Source of the DNA: Pedobacter yulinensis
GTDB lineage: Bacteria; Bacteroidota; Bacteroidia; Sphingobacteriales; Sphingobacteriaceae
Assembly (NCBI RefSeq): GCF_003029735.1
Contig: NZ_KZ686268.1
Span: forward strand, 434,001-498,000
Length of the DNA: 64,000 nt
Direction of reading: 5' to 3'
In this document: piece after piece, positions 16,945 to 25,159 of the stretch
Layout of the letters: the number at the start of each line of letters is the position of its first letter
Position numbering within the stretch: the first letter of the stretch is position 1
The notes under the pieces: generated by a model
Seen by the model: the letters and a program-made list of their open reading frames with translations, nothing else
Told to the model about the DNA's origin: nothing
Database searches by the model: none
Program-made: the position numbers and the translations under genes

Positions 16945-17820
16945 ATGATTAAATCCATGACCGGATACGGGCTGGCTACGGCTGATGCCCCCGAAAGCAG
17001 GTACAGTGTAGAAATAAAATCGCTGAACAGCAAGTTCTTCGAACTGAACCTGAAGCTGCCAAAAGCTTATTCTGAGAAGGAACTGGCCGTTCGCAACCTT
17101 TGCAGTAAAGAAATTGAGCGTGGAAAGGTCAGTGTAAGTATCTCGGCCGAACGCAACACCGGTGAGGTTAAAGGCGCCACCATCAACACGGTACTGGTAC
17201 AACAATATTTTAACCAGTTAAAAGCTTTGGATCTTGAATTGGGCGCAGGCAGTCAGGACCTGTTGTCTACCATCCTTACTTTCCCTGAAGTAATCAGTTA
17301 TGCAGAAGAAACGGTTAGCGAAGAGGAGTGGGAACAGGTGCAGCACACATTTCAGGAGGCCCTGAGAAACTTCAATTCGTTCAGACAAGCCGAAGGTGCC
17401 GTTCTCAGTAAAGACCTGAGCATGCGCATTGGAAATATACTAAGTCATCTCCGGGCCCTGGAAGACCTCGAACCGCAGCGCATTACACACATTCGCGACA
17501 AGTTCAGCAAATTCCTGGAAGACGCTGTGGGTAAGGTAAACGTAGACCAGAACCGCTTTGAACAGGAACTGATCTATTATATCGATAAAATAGACATTAC
17601 GGAAGAAAAGATCAGGCTTAAAAGCCATTGCGATTATTTCGTTCAGACACTGGGCAGCGCGGACGCGAATGGAAAGAAACTCGGTTTCATTTCGCAGGAG
17701 ATTGGACGGGAAATCAATACCATGGGCGCAAAGGCGAATGATGCGGCCATGCAAAAACTGGTCGTAGGCATGAAAGAAGAGCTCGAAAAGATCAAAGAAC
17801 AGCTGTTAAACGTACTATAA
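16945..17820 (+). CDS. YicC family endoribonuclease
   Basis: A member of the YicC/YloC family, reported as an RNA endonuclease affecting small-RNA turnover. The 291-residue protein starts MIKSMTGYGLA, the nearly invariant family N-terminus. It ends in the conserved DUF1732 block GKKLGFISQEIGREINTMGAKANDAAMQKLVVGMKEELEKIKEQLLNV. The ATG at 16945 is chosen over an upstream TTG because of this N-terminus and the promoter position. gmk follows after 18 nt, a very common pairing. Confidence 0.92.
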   Translation: MIKSMTGYGLATADAPESRYSVEIKSLNSKFFELNLKLPKAYSEKELAVRNLCSKEIERGKVSVSISAERNTGEVKGATINTVLVQQYFNQLKALDLELGAGSQDLLSTILTFPEVISYAEETVSEEEWEQVQHTFQEALRNFNSFRQAEGAVLSKDLSMRIGNILSHLRALEDLEPQRITHIRDKFSKFLEDAVGKVNVDQNRFEQELIYYIDKIDITEEKIRLKSHCDYFVQTLGSADANGKKLGFISQEIGREINTMGAKANDAAMQKLVVGMKEELEKIKEQLLNVL

Positions 17821-17838
17821 CCCGCGCGCTCAAACCAC

Positions 17839-18408
17839 ATGATACAAGGTAAACTCATCATATTCTCGGCCCCTTCAGGCGCCGGTAAAACAACAATCGT
17901 TCATCACTTGCTGCGCAAATTCCCCGAAATCAGTTTTTCGATCTCTGCCACCACCCGCGAACGCCGTGGTACGGAAGAGCATCAGAAAGATTACTATTTC
18001 ATTTCGAAAGAAGAATTTCTGCATCGGGTAGCCCATCAGGAATTTGTGGAATTTGAAGAAGTCTACAATGGCACCTTTTACGGCACACTCCGTTCAGAAA
18101 TTGAGCGGATCTGGGCAGATGGACGCCATGTTATTTTTGATATCGATGTGGAGGGCGGGCTCCGCTTGAAACGCAAGTACGATGATGATGCGCTCGCCAT
18201 CTTTGTTCAGCCCCCTTCGCTCGAAGTGCTGAAAGAACGGCTCAGCGGCCGCGGTACCGACAGCCCCGAAAAATTGCAGGAACGTTTTGCCAAAGCCGAA
18301 AAAGAACTGCAGTATGCCGACAAGTTCGATGTTATTTTAAAAAACGCTGACCTGGATACGGCCTGCGCCGAAGCCGAATTGCTTGTCCGGAATTTTCTGC
18401 ACGGCTAA
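17839..18408 (+). CDS. gmk: Guanylate kinase
   Basis: Phosphorylates GMP to GDP with ATP. The 189 residues start MIQGKLIIFSAPSGAGKTT with a P-loop at residues 11-18. The GMP-binding segment SFSISATTRERRGTEEHQKDYYFIS and EFVEFEEVYNGTFYGT are present, followed by VIFDIDVEGGLRLKRKY and the LID ERLSGRGTDSPEKLQERF. It is co-oriented with yicC and nadD. Confidence 0.97.
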   Translation: MIQGKLIIFSAPSGAGKTTIVHHLLRKFPEISFSISATTRERRGTEEHQKDYYFISKEEFLHRVAHQEFVEFEEVYNGTFYGTLRSEIERIWADGRHVIFDIDVEGGLRLKRKYDDDALAIFVQPPSLEVLKERLSGRGTDSPEKLQERFAKAEKELQYADKFDVILKNADLDTACAEAELLVRNFLHG

Positions 18409-18414
18409 CAGCTT

Positions 18415-18422
18415 TATCTTTG
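18415..18422 (+). promoter_or_regulatory. -7 element of nadD (TATCTTTG), 4 nt before the ATG
   Basis: An exact TAnnTTTG match lies between the gmk stop and the nadD ATG at 18427. nadD can therefore be transcribed independently of gmk, again with almost no 5' untranslated region. Confidence 0.5.
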
Positions 18423-18426
18423 CAAT

Positions 18427-18996
18427 ATGATCGGATTATTTTTCGGCTCGTTTAATCCAGTTCACCAGGGGCACCTGATCATTGCCAGTTATATGGCTAA
18501 CCATACAGAGCTCGAAGAAGTCTGGTTTGTTGTATCGCCGCAAAATCCTTTGAAAGAGCGCAGGGGACTGGCCGGCATGTACGACCGCCTGGAAATGGTT
18601 AACCTGGCTACGGAAGGTGCGGCGGGCATTCGCGTAAGCGATATCGAATTTAAGCTGCCCCAACCATCCTATACGGTTGACACGCTTATACACCTGAGTG
18701 AAAAGTATCCGAATAAGTCGTTTGCGCTCATTATGGGCTCAGACAACCTTGTTTCACTCCACAAGTGGAAAAATTACGACGTGCTGCTTCGCGACTATCG
18801 GGTGTTTGTCTATCCGCGCCCCGGTTTTGACGCCGCTGAGTGGAAAGCCCACCCTTCAGTAACGCTCACGGACACCCCGCTCATGGAAATTTCTTCTTCC
18901 TTTATTCGCAAATCTATAGCTGAAAACAAGAGCATTCGTTTTTTTGTTCCCGACCGGGTCATAGAATTTATGGACAGTAAAAATATGTACAGATGA
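18427..18996 (+). CDS. nadD: Nicotinate-nucleotide adenylyltransferase
   Basis: Adenylates nicotinate mononucleotide to deamido-NAD. The 189-residue protein shows the nucleotidyltransferase signature GLFFGSFNPVHQGHLIIA (HxGH at residues 16-19), SPQNPLKE, the SYTVDTLIHL motif, FALIMGSDNLVSLHKWKNY and the C-terminal ISSSFIRKSI. Its last 4 nt overlap the miaE start (ATGA), indicating translational coupling. It complements the PnuC/NadR-like salvage genes at 2.8-4.0 kb. Confidence 0.95.
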   Translation: MIGLFFGSFNPVHQGHLIIASYMANHTELEEVWFVVSPQNPLKERRGLAGMYDRLEMVNLATEGAAGIRVSDIEFKLPQPSYTVDTLIHLSEKYPNKSFALIMGSDNLVSLHKWKNYDVLLRDYRVFVYPRPGFDAAEWKAHPSVTLTDTPLMEISSSFIRKSIAENKSIRFFVPDRVIEFMDSKNMYR

Positions 18997-19592
18997 AAAC
19001 GGCAACCATTCTGAATCTTCAGCTTGCGACTGATCCTTTCTGGGTAAAAAACGTTGTGGAAGGCAATCTTGAGGCCTTGCTGAGCGACCATGCCTACTGT
19101 GAACAGAAAGCCGCGAGCAATGCGATTACGCTGATCACACTGAACCCTGACCGTTCTGAACTGGTTACGGCTATGGCAGCATTGGCACAGGAAGAAATGG
19201 ACCATTTTCAGCGGGTTCATGAGCACTTGCTGAAAAGAGGATTCAAACTGGGCTGGGACAAAAAAGATGCCTACGTAAATGAACTGGCCAGATTTATGAG
19301 GAAAGGCGGCAGCGCTGTTGAGCAGCTTACCGAGCGGCTCTTATTCGCAGCCATGATTGAAGCCAGAAGCTGCGAGCGTTTCAAGGTGCTCGCTGCGCAT
19401 ATTGAAGATGAAGAACTGGCCGGGTTTTACCGCGAGCTGATGGCCAGCGAAGCTAACCACTACATGCTTTTTATTAAACTGGCTAAGAAATACGCAGATG
19501 GTCTTGACATTGACAGCCGCTGGAAAGAGTGGCTTGAGTTCGAGGGAACGGTCATTACCCGCTACGGCAAGACACAATCCGTTCACGGCTAA
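18993..19592 (+). CDS. miaE: tRNA-(ms2io6A)-hydroxylase-like di-iron protein
   Basis: MiaE-type enzymes hydroxylate the isopentenyl group of ms2i6A37 in tRNA using a carboxylate-bridged di-iron centre. The 199-residue product is all-helical. Its candidate ligands are EQKAASNAITLI, EEMDHFQRVHEH (ExxH), EARSCERF and EANHYMLFIKLAKKY (ExxH). WVKNVVEGNLEALLSDHAYCE is the family N-terminal region. It overlaps nadD by 4 nt. Its TAA stop shares two bases with the TAG stop of the convergent methyltransferase gene. The exact tRNA substrate in this organism is inferred. Confidence 0.88.
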   Translation: MKTATILNLQLATDPFWVKNVVEGNLEALLSDHAYCEQKAASNAITLITLNPDRSELVTAMAALAQEEMDHFQRVHEHLLKRGFKLGWDKKDAYVNELARFMRKGGSAVEQLTERLLFAAMIEARSCERFKVLAAHIEDEELAGFYRELMASEANHYMLFIKLAKKYADGLDIDSRWKEWLEFEGTVITRYGKTQSVHG

Positions 19593-20293
19593 AAAAGCGA
19601 AAAGATTGCCGGCTTTTTGTGCAGGTCAATCGTTTCTTTTTTCCACGCAGCTACAGGCTGTGTTTTCACAAATTCATCATCGGCGGTGAGGTTGCAGGCA
19701 ATAGAAACCTGCGTGTCCGGCCTGCAGCTTTTGCAGACCTCTTCAAGCAGCTGGTTATTGCGAAATGGTGTCTCGATAAACATCTGGGTCTGGCGGTATT
19801 TCCTTGCTGAAACCTCGAGGTCACGCAGGCGTTTACTGCGTTGTTCTTTATCAATCGGCAGGTAGCCATGAAAACAAAAGCTCTGGCCGTTAAAACCAGA
19901 AGCCATTAACGCCAGGAAGATGGAGCTTGGCCCGGGCAAAGGCACCACGCGGATACCCAGTTTATGTGCTTCGGCTACAATCTCTGCACCCGGGTCAGCT
20001 ATGCCCGGGCAGCCGGCCTCGCTCATGAGCCCCACATCTTCACCGGCGTTCAGCTCAGTAAAGTAAGGTTTCAGGCTGCCGTTACGCTGGTGTTTCCCGT
20101 AGTCATGGATCAACAATTCGCTTTGAGGACGACTAAGCCCTGCTTCTTTCAAAAAGCGGCGGGCCGTTTTTTCATTCTCAACGATATAACAGCGTAATGC
20201 ATTTATTGTATCGACCAGGAAAGGAGTAAACGTCTTTGCTGCCGCGTTATCCGCCAGCGGAACCGGGATCAGGTATAGTGTGCCTTTTTGCAT
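19589..20293 (-). CDS. SAM-dependent methyltransferase, RsmI/tetrapyrrole methylase family
   Basis: The 234-residue product belongs to the RsmI-type group that methylates rRNA ribose in E. coli. Visible motifs are the N-terminal GTLYLIPVPLAD, GEDVGLMSEAGCPGIADPGAEIVAEAHK and VVPLPGPSSIFLALMASGFNGQSFCFHGYLP. It is shorter than E. coli RsmI (about 286 residues), as is usual for the Bacteroidota paralogue, so the 16S C1402 target is not certain. It converges on miaE with overlapping stop codons. Confidence 0.82.
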   Translation of the reverse strand: MQKGTLYLIPVPLADNAAAKTFTPFLVDTINALRCYIVENEKTARRFLKEAGLSRPQSELLIHDYGKHQRNGSLKPYFTELNAGEDVGLMSEAGCPGIADPGAEIVAEAHKLGIRVVPLPGPSSIFLALMASGFNGQSFCFHGYLPIDKEQRSKRLRDLEVSARKYRQTQMFIETPFRNNQLLEEVCKSCRPDTQVSIACNLTADDEFVKTQPVAAWKKETIDLHKKPAIFSLF

Positions 20294-20595
20294 GGTGTAA
20301 TGATAGGCAAAAAATGAAAGAAACGGAATGATGGCAACAAACCAAGGTTAAAGCTACGAGCGGCCATAATGCCCATATAAAATTTTATAAAAACAGAAGT
20401 GTAGCAAATATTACTGTCTTATGACTTGTTTAGCACACAATAAAAACTTTAAAGCACCAAAGATGACGCAATTTTATGCATTCTAAACCGTTTTATGTTC
20501 GATAGTCAAGTCTTTGTGTGCCAGGCTTAAACCATTCTTCTGTTTTGGTTCTCTAATTGATACACACAAAGAGTTAGGTTTAACACACACACAAA
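20294..20595. promoter_or_regulatory. Intergenic region with folded leader upstream of the DUF6600-type gene
   Basis: This 302-nt gap has no gene. CTTTGTGTG (20512-20520) is perfectly complementary to CACACAAAG (20563-20571). TTAAACC (20527-20533) is complementary to GGTTTAA (20577-20583), an interleaved pairing that would form a pseudoknot. AACCA (20530-20534) can instead pair with TGGTT (20546-20550). AGTCTTTG (20509-20516) is a one-mismatch -7 candidate. The rest is AT-rich with nothing else recognised. Confidence 0.4.
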
Positions 20596-22002
20596 ATGAA
20601 AAGATTCAAACTGGCGGCTATTGTGCCGGGGCTCATGTTGCTCCTTGCCGTTACCACGACCCAAAAAGTTATGGCACAAGACGAAGAGGTTTCGATGCAA
20701 ACCTTTTATGATGAGTTATCACCTTACGGTACCTGGATCCAGGACCCCGAATATGGGTACGTTTGGCGGCCTGATGTAGATCAGGGCGAATTCAGACCTT
20801 ATTATTCCAATGGCCGCTGGGTAATGACCGATTACGGCAATACCTGGGTTTCCAACTATGACTGGGGTTGGGCGCCATTTCATTACGGCCGCTGGGTTTA
20901 CAACCGTTACAACACTTGGCTTTGGATTCCCGACACGGTCTGGGGGCCGGCCTGGGTTGACTGGAGAAGCGGTGGTGGTTACTACGGCTGGGCGCCGATG
21001 GGACCAAGTATCAACATTAATATCAATTTCGGCCGTCGGTACCGGATGCCAGACTACTGCTGGAACTTTATACCGCAACGCCAAATCTACTACAATTCAT
21101 ACCCGAGGTATTATGCTGGTCGCAACGTTACCATTATCCGCAACACGACGATCATCAACAATACGTACGTGAACAACAGGAGAACTTACTACACAGGTCC
21201 GCGTGCTGATGAAATCAGACGGGCCACAAACCAGGATGTACGGGTTTACAGCGTAAATCGCAGCAACAGGCCAGGCTCTACCCGGATCAGCAACAACACA
21301 GTAAATATTTACAACCCGAGGCCAACAAGGGGCGTTGATAACCGCAGTGCAGCTCCGAGAAATGTCGTTGCCGGAAGCATCAGCGACGCCAGGCCGGTTC
21401 GCGGAAACAGTGGCGCAGGCCGCGACTTTTCTCAGGGAGACCGTCGGGTAAATGCCATGAACCGCGATGGGAATACAACAAACGGCAGGCCCTCAAGAAC
21501 AGACGGATCAACTGAGATGAACCGGAGCGAGGGCACCCGCCCCTGGACACTGAACCGCAACCGCGGTACTGAAAACGGCAGCAGCGGGCGCCCTGAACGG
21601 ATGGCGCGCGGCGAAGCTGGCAACGGCCAGTCAGACCGGTCAGTCTCAGAAAATCGGGGAAGCATGGACCGTGCAGACCGGCCTCAGCGCATGCAGGCTC
21701 CACAAGATCGTCAGGCACCGCAGCGGATGGAAGCACCTGAAAGAAGGGAAGCACCTCAACGCATGGAAGCACCGCAAAGACGTGAAGCGCCACAACGAAT
21801 GGAAGCGCCGCAGCGTATGGAGGCACCACAACGGCGTGAGGCCCCCCAACGCATGGAAGCTCCCCAACGCATGGAGCGCCCGGAGCGTGTACAACAGGCA
21901 CCTCAGCGCAGTGAGGGCAGGTCAATGGGCGGCGGCGAGAGCCGTTCAAGAGGCGGAGAAAACAGCGGAGGCGGCAGGCCATCGCGCGGAGGACGAGGAT
22001 AA
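20596..22002 (+). CDS. Secreted DUF6600/YXWGXW-type protein with Gln/Pro/Arg repeat tail
   Basis: A 468-residue exported protein of unknown function. A signal peptide ends near residue 28 (VMAQ). Residues ~35-165 are Trp/Tyr/Gly-rich in a repeated pattern (FYDELSPYGTWIQDPEYGYVWRP, YDWGWAPFHYGRWVYN, WVDWRSGGGYYGWAPMGP), typical of DUF6600 proteins. A basic, Asn/Arg-rich linker follows. About residues 370-435 repeat a 6-12-residue unit of the form APQRMEAPQRRE. The extreme C-terminus is Gly/Ser/Arg-rich. The tail is low-complexity and probably disordered; binding to nucleic acid or an anionic surface is only a guess. A strong terminator follows. Confidence 0.8.
   Translation: MKRFKLAAIVPGLMLLLAVTTTQKVMAQDEEVSMQTFYDELSPYGTWIQDPEYGYVWRPDVDQGEFRPYYSNGRWVMTDYGNTWVSNYDWGWAPFHYGRWVYNRYNTWLWIPDTVWGPAWVDWRSGGGYYGWAPMGPSINININFGRRYRMPDYCWNFIPQRQIYYNSYPRYYAGRNVTIIRNTTIINNTYVNNRRTYYTGPRADEIRRATNQDVRVYSVNRSNRPGSTRISNNTVNIYNPRPTRGVDNRSAAPRNVVAGSISDARPVRGNSGAGRDFSQGDRRVNAMNRDGNTTNGRPSRTDGSTEMNRSEGTRPWTLNRNRGTENGSSGRPERMARGEAGNGQSDRSVSENRGSMDRADRPQRMQAPQDRQAPQRMEAPERREAPQRMEAPQRREAPQRMEAPQRMEAPQRREAPQRMEAPQRMERPERVQQAPQRSEGRSMGGGESRSRGGENSGGGRPSRGGRG
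21708..21905 (+). repeat. In-frame degenerate tandem repeat encoding (R)(M/R)EAPQR units
   Basis: Roughly a dozen imperfect 15-18-nt units of the type GAAGCACCGCAACGAATG encode EAPQRM or EAPQRR within the C-terminus of the DUF6600-type protein. The third codon position varies freely (gcacct, gcaccg, gcgccg, gctccc), so the repeat is maintained at protein level rather than freshly duplicated DNA. Confidence 0.8.
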
Positions 22003-22024
22003 ATCAGATACACACCAATATGGA

Positions 22025-22050
22025 GGCCGGCAAATTTGCCGGCCTTTTTT
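22025..22050 (+). terminator. Rho-independent terminator of the DUF6600-type gene
   Basis: GGCCGGCAAA is followed directly by its reverse complement TTTGCCGGCC (22025-22044), then a run of T residues to 22050. Confidence 0.9.
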
Positions 22051-22052
22051 AT

Positions 22053-22060
22053 TACCTTTG
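22053..22060 (+). promoter_or_regulatory. -7 element of prfC (TACCTTTG)
   Basis: An exact TAnnTTTG match immediately follows the preceding terminator. It gives a leader of about 75 nt before the prfC ATG at 22140. Confidence 0.5.
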
Positions 22061-22139
22061 CAGCTTATAAAGCTCGTTGGATACAGGCTGTCTGCCGCGT
22101 TTAACTGTATCGCTTTCATTGAGTCTCCTAGTCTTCAAC

Positions 22140-23723
22140 ATGGTCAATCCGGAAATAGAAAAACGAAAAACTTTTGCCATTATCAGTCACCCCGATGCGG
22201 GAAAGACGACGCTTACTGAGAAATTTCTCCTGTTTGGTGGTGCAATCAATACTGCGGGCGCTGTAAAGCGGAACAAAGCAAACCAAAGCAATACTTCTGA
22301 TTTTATGGAGATTGAGAAGCAGCGCGGTATTTCGGTAGCCACATCAGTGATGGGTTTTGAGTACAGTGGTAAACGGATCAATATTCTAGATACACCCGGT
22401 CACAAGGATTTCGCTGAAGACACTTATCGGACCTTATCGGCAGTAGACAGCGTGATCCTGGTCGTCGACTGTGTAAAAGGAGTGGAAGAGCAGACGGAAA
22501 AGCTGATGTCTGTATGCCGCATGCGGAACACCCCAGTTATCATCTTCATTAATAAAATGGACCGCGAGGGTAAAGATCCGTTTGACCTGCTCGATGAGAT
22601 TGAAGAAAAGCTGAACATCAGCCTGTGCCCACTATCCTGGCCAATTGGCCAGGGCCATACATTTAAAGGTGTATACAGCATCTATAACAGCCACCTGAAT
22701 CTTTTTCAGCCAGACAAAACGAAAGTAGCAGAGTCTGTGGTTCAGGCCCGGGATCTTGACGACCCTGCATTGCAGCAGCACCTGCGCGAAAAGGAGGTCA
22801 GCACCCTGAAAGACGACCTGGAACTGGTGGAAGGAATTTACGGAACGATTGATCAGAACCTGTATGCCGAAGGCCTGCTGGCACCCGTTTTTTTTGGAAG
22901 CGCCATTAATAATTTCGGCATCAAGGAACTGCTTGATACATTTATCGACATTGCTCCGAGCCCCAAAGACCGCCCGGCCGAGGAGCGGATCGTGGGGGTA
23001 AGTGAAAAGAATTTTACGGGCTTTGTCTTCAAAATACATGCAAACCTTGACCCCAAGCATCGCGACCGGATAGCCTTTTTGCGCATCTGTTCCGGGAAGT
23101 TTGAGCGAAACAAATTTTACTACCATACCCGCCAGGATAAAAAGCTGAAATTTGCCAACCCGATGGATTTCATGGCAAATGAAAAAAGTATAGTAGATGA
23201 GGCCTGGCCGGGCGATGTGGTGGGGCTATACGACAGCGGCAATTTCAAAATTGGCGACACACTGACTGAAGGAGAGAAACTTCAATTCAAAGGCATTCCC
23301 AGCTTTTCACCTTCAATCTTTAAAGAGGTCGAAAACATGGACCCGATGCGCACCAAACAACTCGAAAAAGGCATTGAGCAGCTGACCGACGAAGGCGTGG
23401 CCCAATTGTTTGTCATGCAGCCCGGCAACCGGAAAGTAATCGGTGCGGTGGGCGAATTGCAGTTTGAGGTAATCAACTTCCGTCTGGAGCATGAATACGG
23501 TGCCAAATGCCGTTTTCGTACCCTGACTTACAGCAGGTCAAGCTGGGTTACTTCATCAGACCGGAAAAAGCTGGAGGAATTTCTGAAACGGAAGCAGCAG
23601 CACATTGGCATAGACAAAGAGGGGAACCCTGCTTACCTTGCCGACAACGACTACATGATCAATCTGACAAAACAAGATTATCCTGACATCGATTTCCACA
23701 AAACGAGCGAATTCAAATCGTAA
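22140..23723 (+). CDS. prfC: Peptide chain release factor 3
   Basis: A translational GTPase that recycles RF1/RF2 after termination. The 527-residue protein starts [30 protein letters not shown]. It has G1 (HPDAGKTT), the switch region [16 protein letters not shown]3 (DTPGHKDF) and G4 (NKMD), and a C-terminal domain including [34 protein letters not shown]. The length matches E. coli RF3 (529). The upstream in-frame ATG at 22077 would add 21 unrelated residues, so 22140 is preferred. Confidence 0.95.
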   Translation: MVNPEIEKRKTFAIISHPDAGKTTLTEKFLLFGGAINTAGAVKRNKANQSNTSDFMEIEKQRGISVATSVMGFEYSGKRINILDTPGHKDFAEDTYRTLSAVDSVILVVDCVKGVEEQTEKLMSVCRMRNTPVIIFINKMDREGKDPFDLLDEIEEKLNISLCPLSWPIGQGHTFKGVYSIYNSHLNLFQPDKTKVAESVVQARDLDDPALQQHLREKEVSTLKDDLELVEGIYGTIDQNLYAEGLLAPVFFGSAINNFGIKELLDTFIDIAPSPKDRPAEERIVGVSEKNFTGFVFKIHANLDPKHRDRIAFLRICSGKFERNKFYYHTRQDKKLKFANPMDFMANEKSIVDEAWPGDVVGLYDSGNFKIGDTLTEGEKLQFKGIPSFSPSIFKEVENMDPMRTKQLEKGIEQLTDEGVAQLFVMQPGNRKVIGAVGELQFEVINFRLEHEYGAKCRFRTLTYSRSSWVTSSDRKKLEEFLKRKQQHIGIDKEGNPAYLADNDYMINLTKQDYPDIDFHKTSEFKS

Positions 23724-23752
23724 TTTTCATGAAGCGATTGATTTTTTAACTT

Positions 23753-23786
23753 AAAGTTGGTAACTTTACAAAAGTTACCAACTTTG
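23753..23786 (+). promoter_or_regulatory. Palindromic promoter-like element without a downstream gene
   Basis: AAAGTTGGTAACTTT (23753-23767) and its exact reverse complement AAAGTTACCAACTTT (23771-23785) are separated by ACA. Each half is itself an AAAGTT-n3-AACTTT palindrome. GTTG (23756-23759) and CAACTTTG (23779-23786) are spaced by 19 nt, as in a Bacteroidota -33/-7 promoter. It lies between convergent prfC and the aminotransferase gene, so no gene follows in the plus direction. Confidence 0.45.
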
Positions 23787-23820
23787 CAGGACTCGAACTC
23801 TGTTTTACCCGGTTATCCGT

Positions 23821-25083
23821 TTACTGGTCAAAACGAAGCTGTTTCAACGCAGTGCCGATCCTGGGTAACATTTGCCGGATATCGTCTAAAGTACAAGCCC
23901 CGACAGATGCCCGAAACCAGGGCATATCTTCGGCGTTCCCGAATGCCGAAAAGGGAACAAACGCTGCCTGTGCCTGACGTATCAGGTAGAAATTGACGTC
24001 GGCACTAGTTTTCAGCACCGACCCTTCTGGTGTTGTGGCGCCAATGTAGTCCAGTTTAATGGTCAGGTAAATGGCTCCCATTGGTTCCACAGCATCAACC
24101 CTTAGCCCGGCTTTTTTCAGATCCTGGAACCCTTCAAACAATGCATTGAGCGACTCCTGTATCTTCAGCTTAAAAAGTGACAAAAAGGTGTCGACCTGGC
24201 CGGCCTCCGCAAAAAACCTGGCTGCGGCAACCTGCTCGGCCTTCGGTGCCCAGGCTCCGACATGTCCGAGAATTGCCTTCATTTTTGAAACGACCTCTTC
24301 CGGACCGAAAGCCCAGCCCACACGTACACCGGTAGCGGCCAGACACTTCGATATGCCGTCAATATAGATCGTATATGGTTTTAGTTCAGGGTAAAGCGTA
24401 ACCGGATCAACATGCTTCCGCCCGAAAGTCAGCAGAGAATAAATCTGGTCGTAAAGAATATAAAGTGGCTTCTCGCCGGCCCCGCGCAACTTGTTTTCTT
24501 CAAGTACCAGCCCCGCAATTTCCCGCAATTGAGATTCGCCGAACATCGTGCCTGTAGGGTTCAGCGGTGAGCACAATGCCAGGAGCGTGGCACCCTTAAG
24601 ATGCGGCCTTATCTGCGCGGCATCAGGCATGAAGTTCGTCTCTGGTGTGGTAACAATGTCAATACCAGCTGCTCCGGTTAAATGGCAGTAGTGGTTATTG
24701 TTCCAGGAGGGCGCCGGATAAATTACCTTATCTCCCGGGTCAAGCAGGGCCAGGTAGGTAGCATAGATAAGCGGCCGCGAGCCACCCGCTATCAGAATCT
24801 GCCCGGGCTCATAATCAAGGCGGTACCGCTCTTTTAGTAGATTTTGAACCGTTTGCCGAAGTGGCAAAATGCCGTCAGCAGGCGGGTAATTGGTTTGATG
24901 CTCGCCATAGGCCGCAACAATTTCCTGCTCGAGAGCCACCGGGATCGGGTAGATCTCGGGATCAAAGTCGCCGATGGTTAGGTTGGCAATATCGGCGCCC
25001 TGGCGCTTCATGTCGTTTACCTCATTTCCGATCTTGATGATCTCAGACCCGATCAGGGTGCTGGCGAGTACTGAAACGTTCAT
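23821..25083 (-). CDS. PLP-dependent class I/II aminotransferase
   Basis: A fold-type I aminotransferase of 420 residues; the amino donor cannot be told from sequence. ANLTIGDFDPEIYPIP is the N-terminal substrate region, and GSRPLIYATYLALLDPGDKVIYPAPSWNNN the cofactor-phosphate/ring region. LCSPLNPTGTMF contains the conserved Asn, YDQIYSLL the Asp, and YIDGISKCLAATGVRVGW the Schiff-base Lys. The C-terminal Arg lies in WFRASVGAC. The start at 25083 (MNVSVLAS) is preferred; the extension to 25143 runs through upstream non-coding sequence. It is the last gene downstream of the arginine cluster but 76 nt from its neighbour, so co-transcription is uncertain. Confidence 0.88.
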   Translation of the reverse strand: MNVSVLASTLIGSEIIKIGNEVNDMKRQGADIANLTIGDFDPEIYPIPVALEQEIVAAYGEHQTNYPPADGILPLRQTVQNLLKERYRLDYEPGQILIAGGSRPLIYATYLALLDPGDKVIYPAPSWNNNHYCHLTGAAGIDIVTTPETNFMPDAAQIRPHLKGATLLALCSPLNPTGTMFGESQLREIAGLVLEENKLRGAGEKPLYILYDQIYSLLTFGRKHVDPVTLYPELKPYTIYIDGISKCLAATGVRVGWAFGPEEVVSKMKAILGHVGAWAPKAEQVAAARFFAEAGQVDTFLSLFKLKIQESLNALFEGFQDLKKAGLRVDAVEPMGAIYLTIKLDYIGATTPEGSVLKTSADVNFYLIRQAQAAFVPFSAFGNAEDMPWFRASVGACTLDDIRQMLPRIGTALKQLRFDQ

Positions 25084-25159
25084 ACTTTCTGGTTTGAATG
25101 TTTGAAAGATACAAAATTTGAACCAGCGCTGCGCCCGTTTCACGGCATGGCCGCCAGAT

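Noticed and set aside
23787..23803. tRNA T-arm-like sequence (minus strand GAGTTCGAGTCC)
   Set aside because: The flanking bases do not form the five-pair T-stem, and no acceptor or anticodon arm is present.
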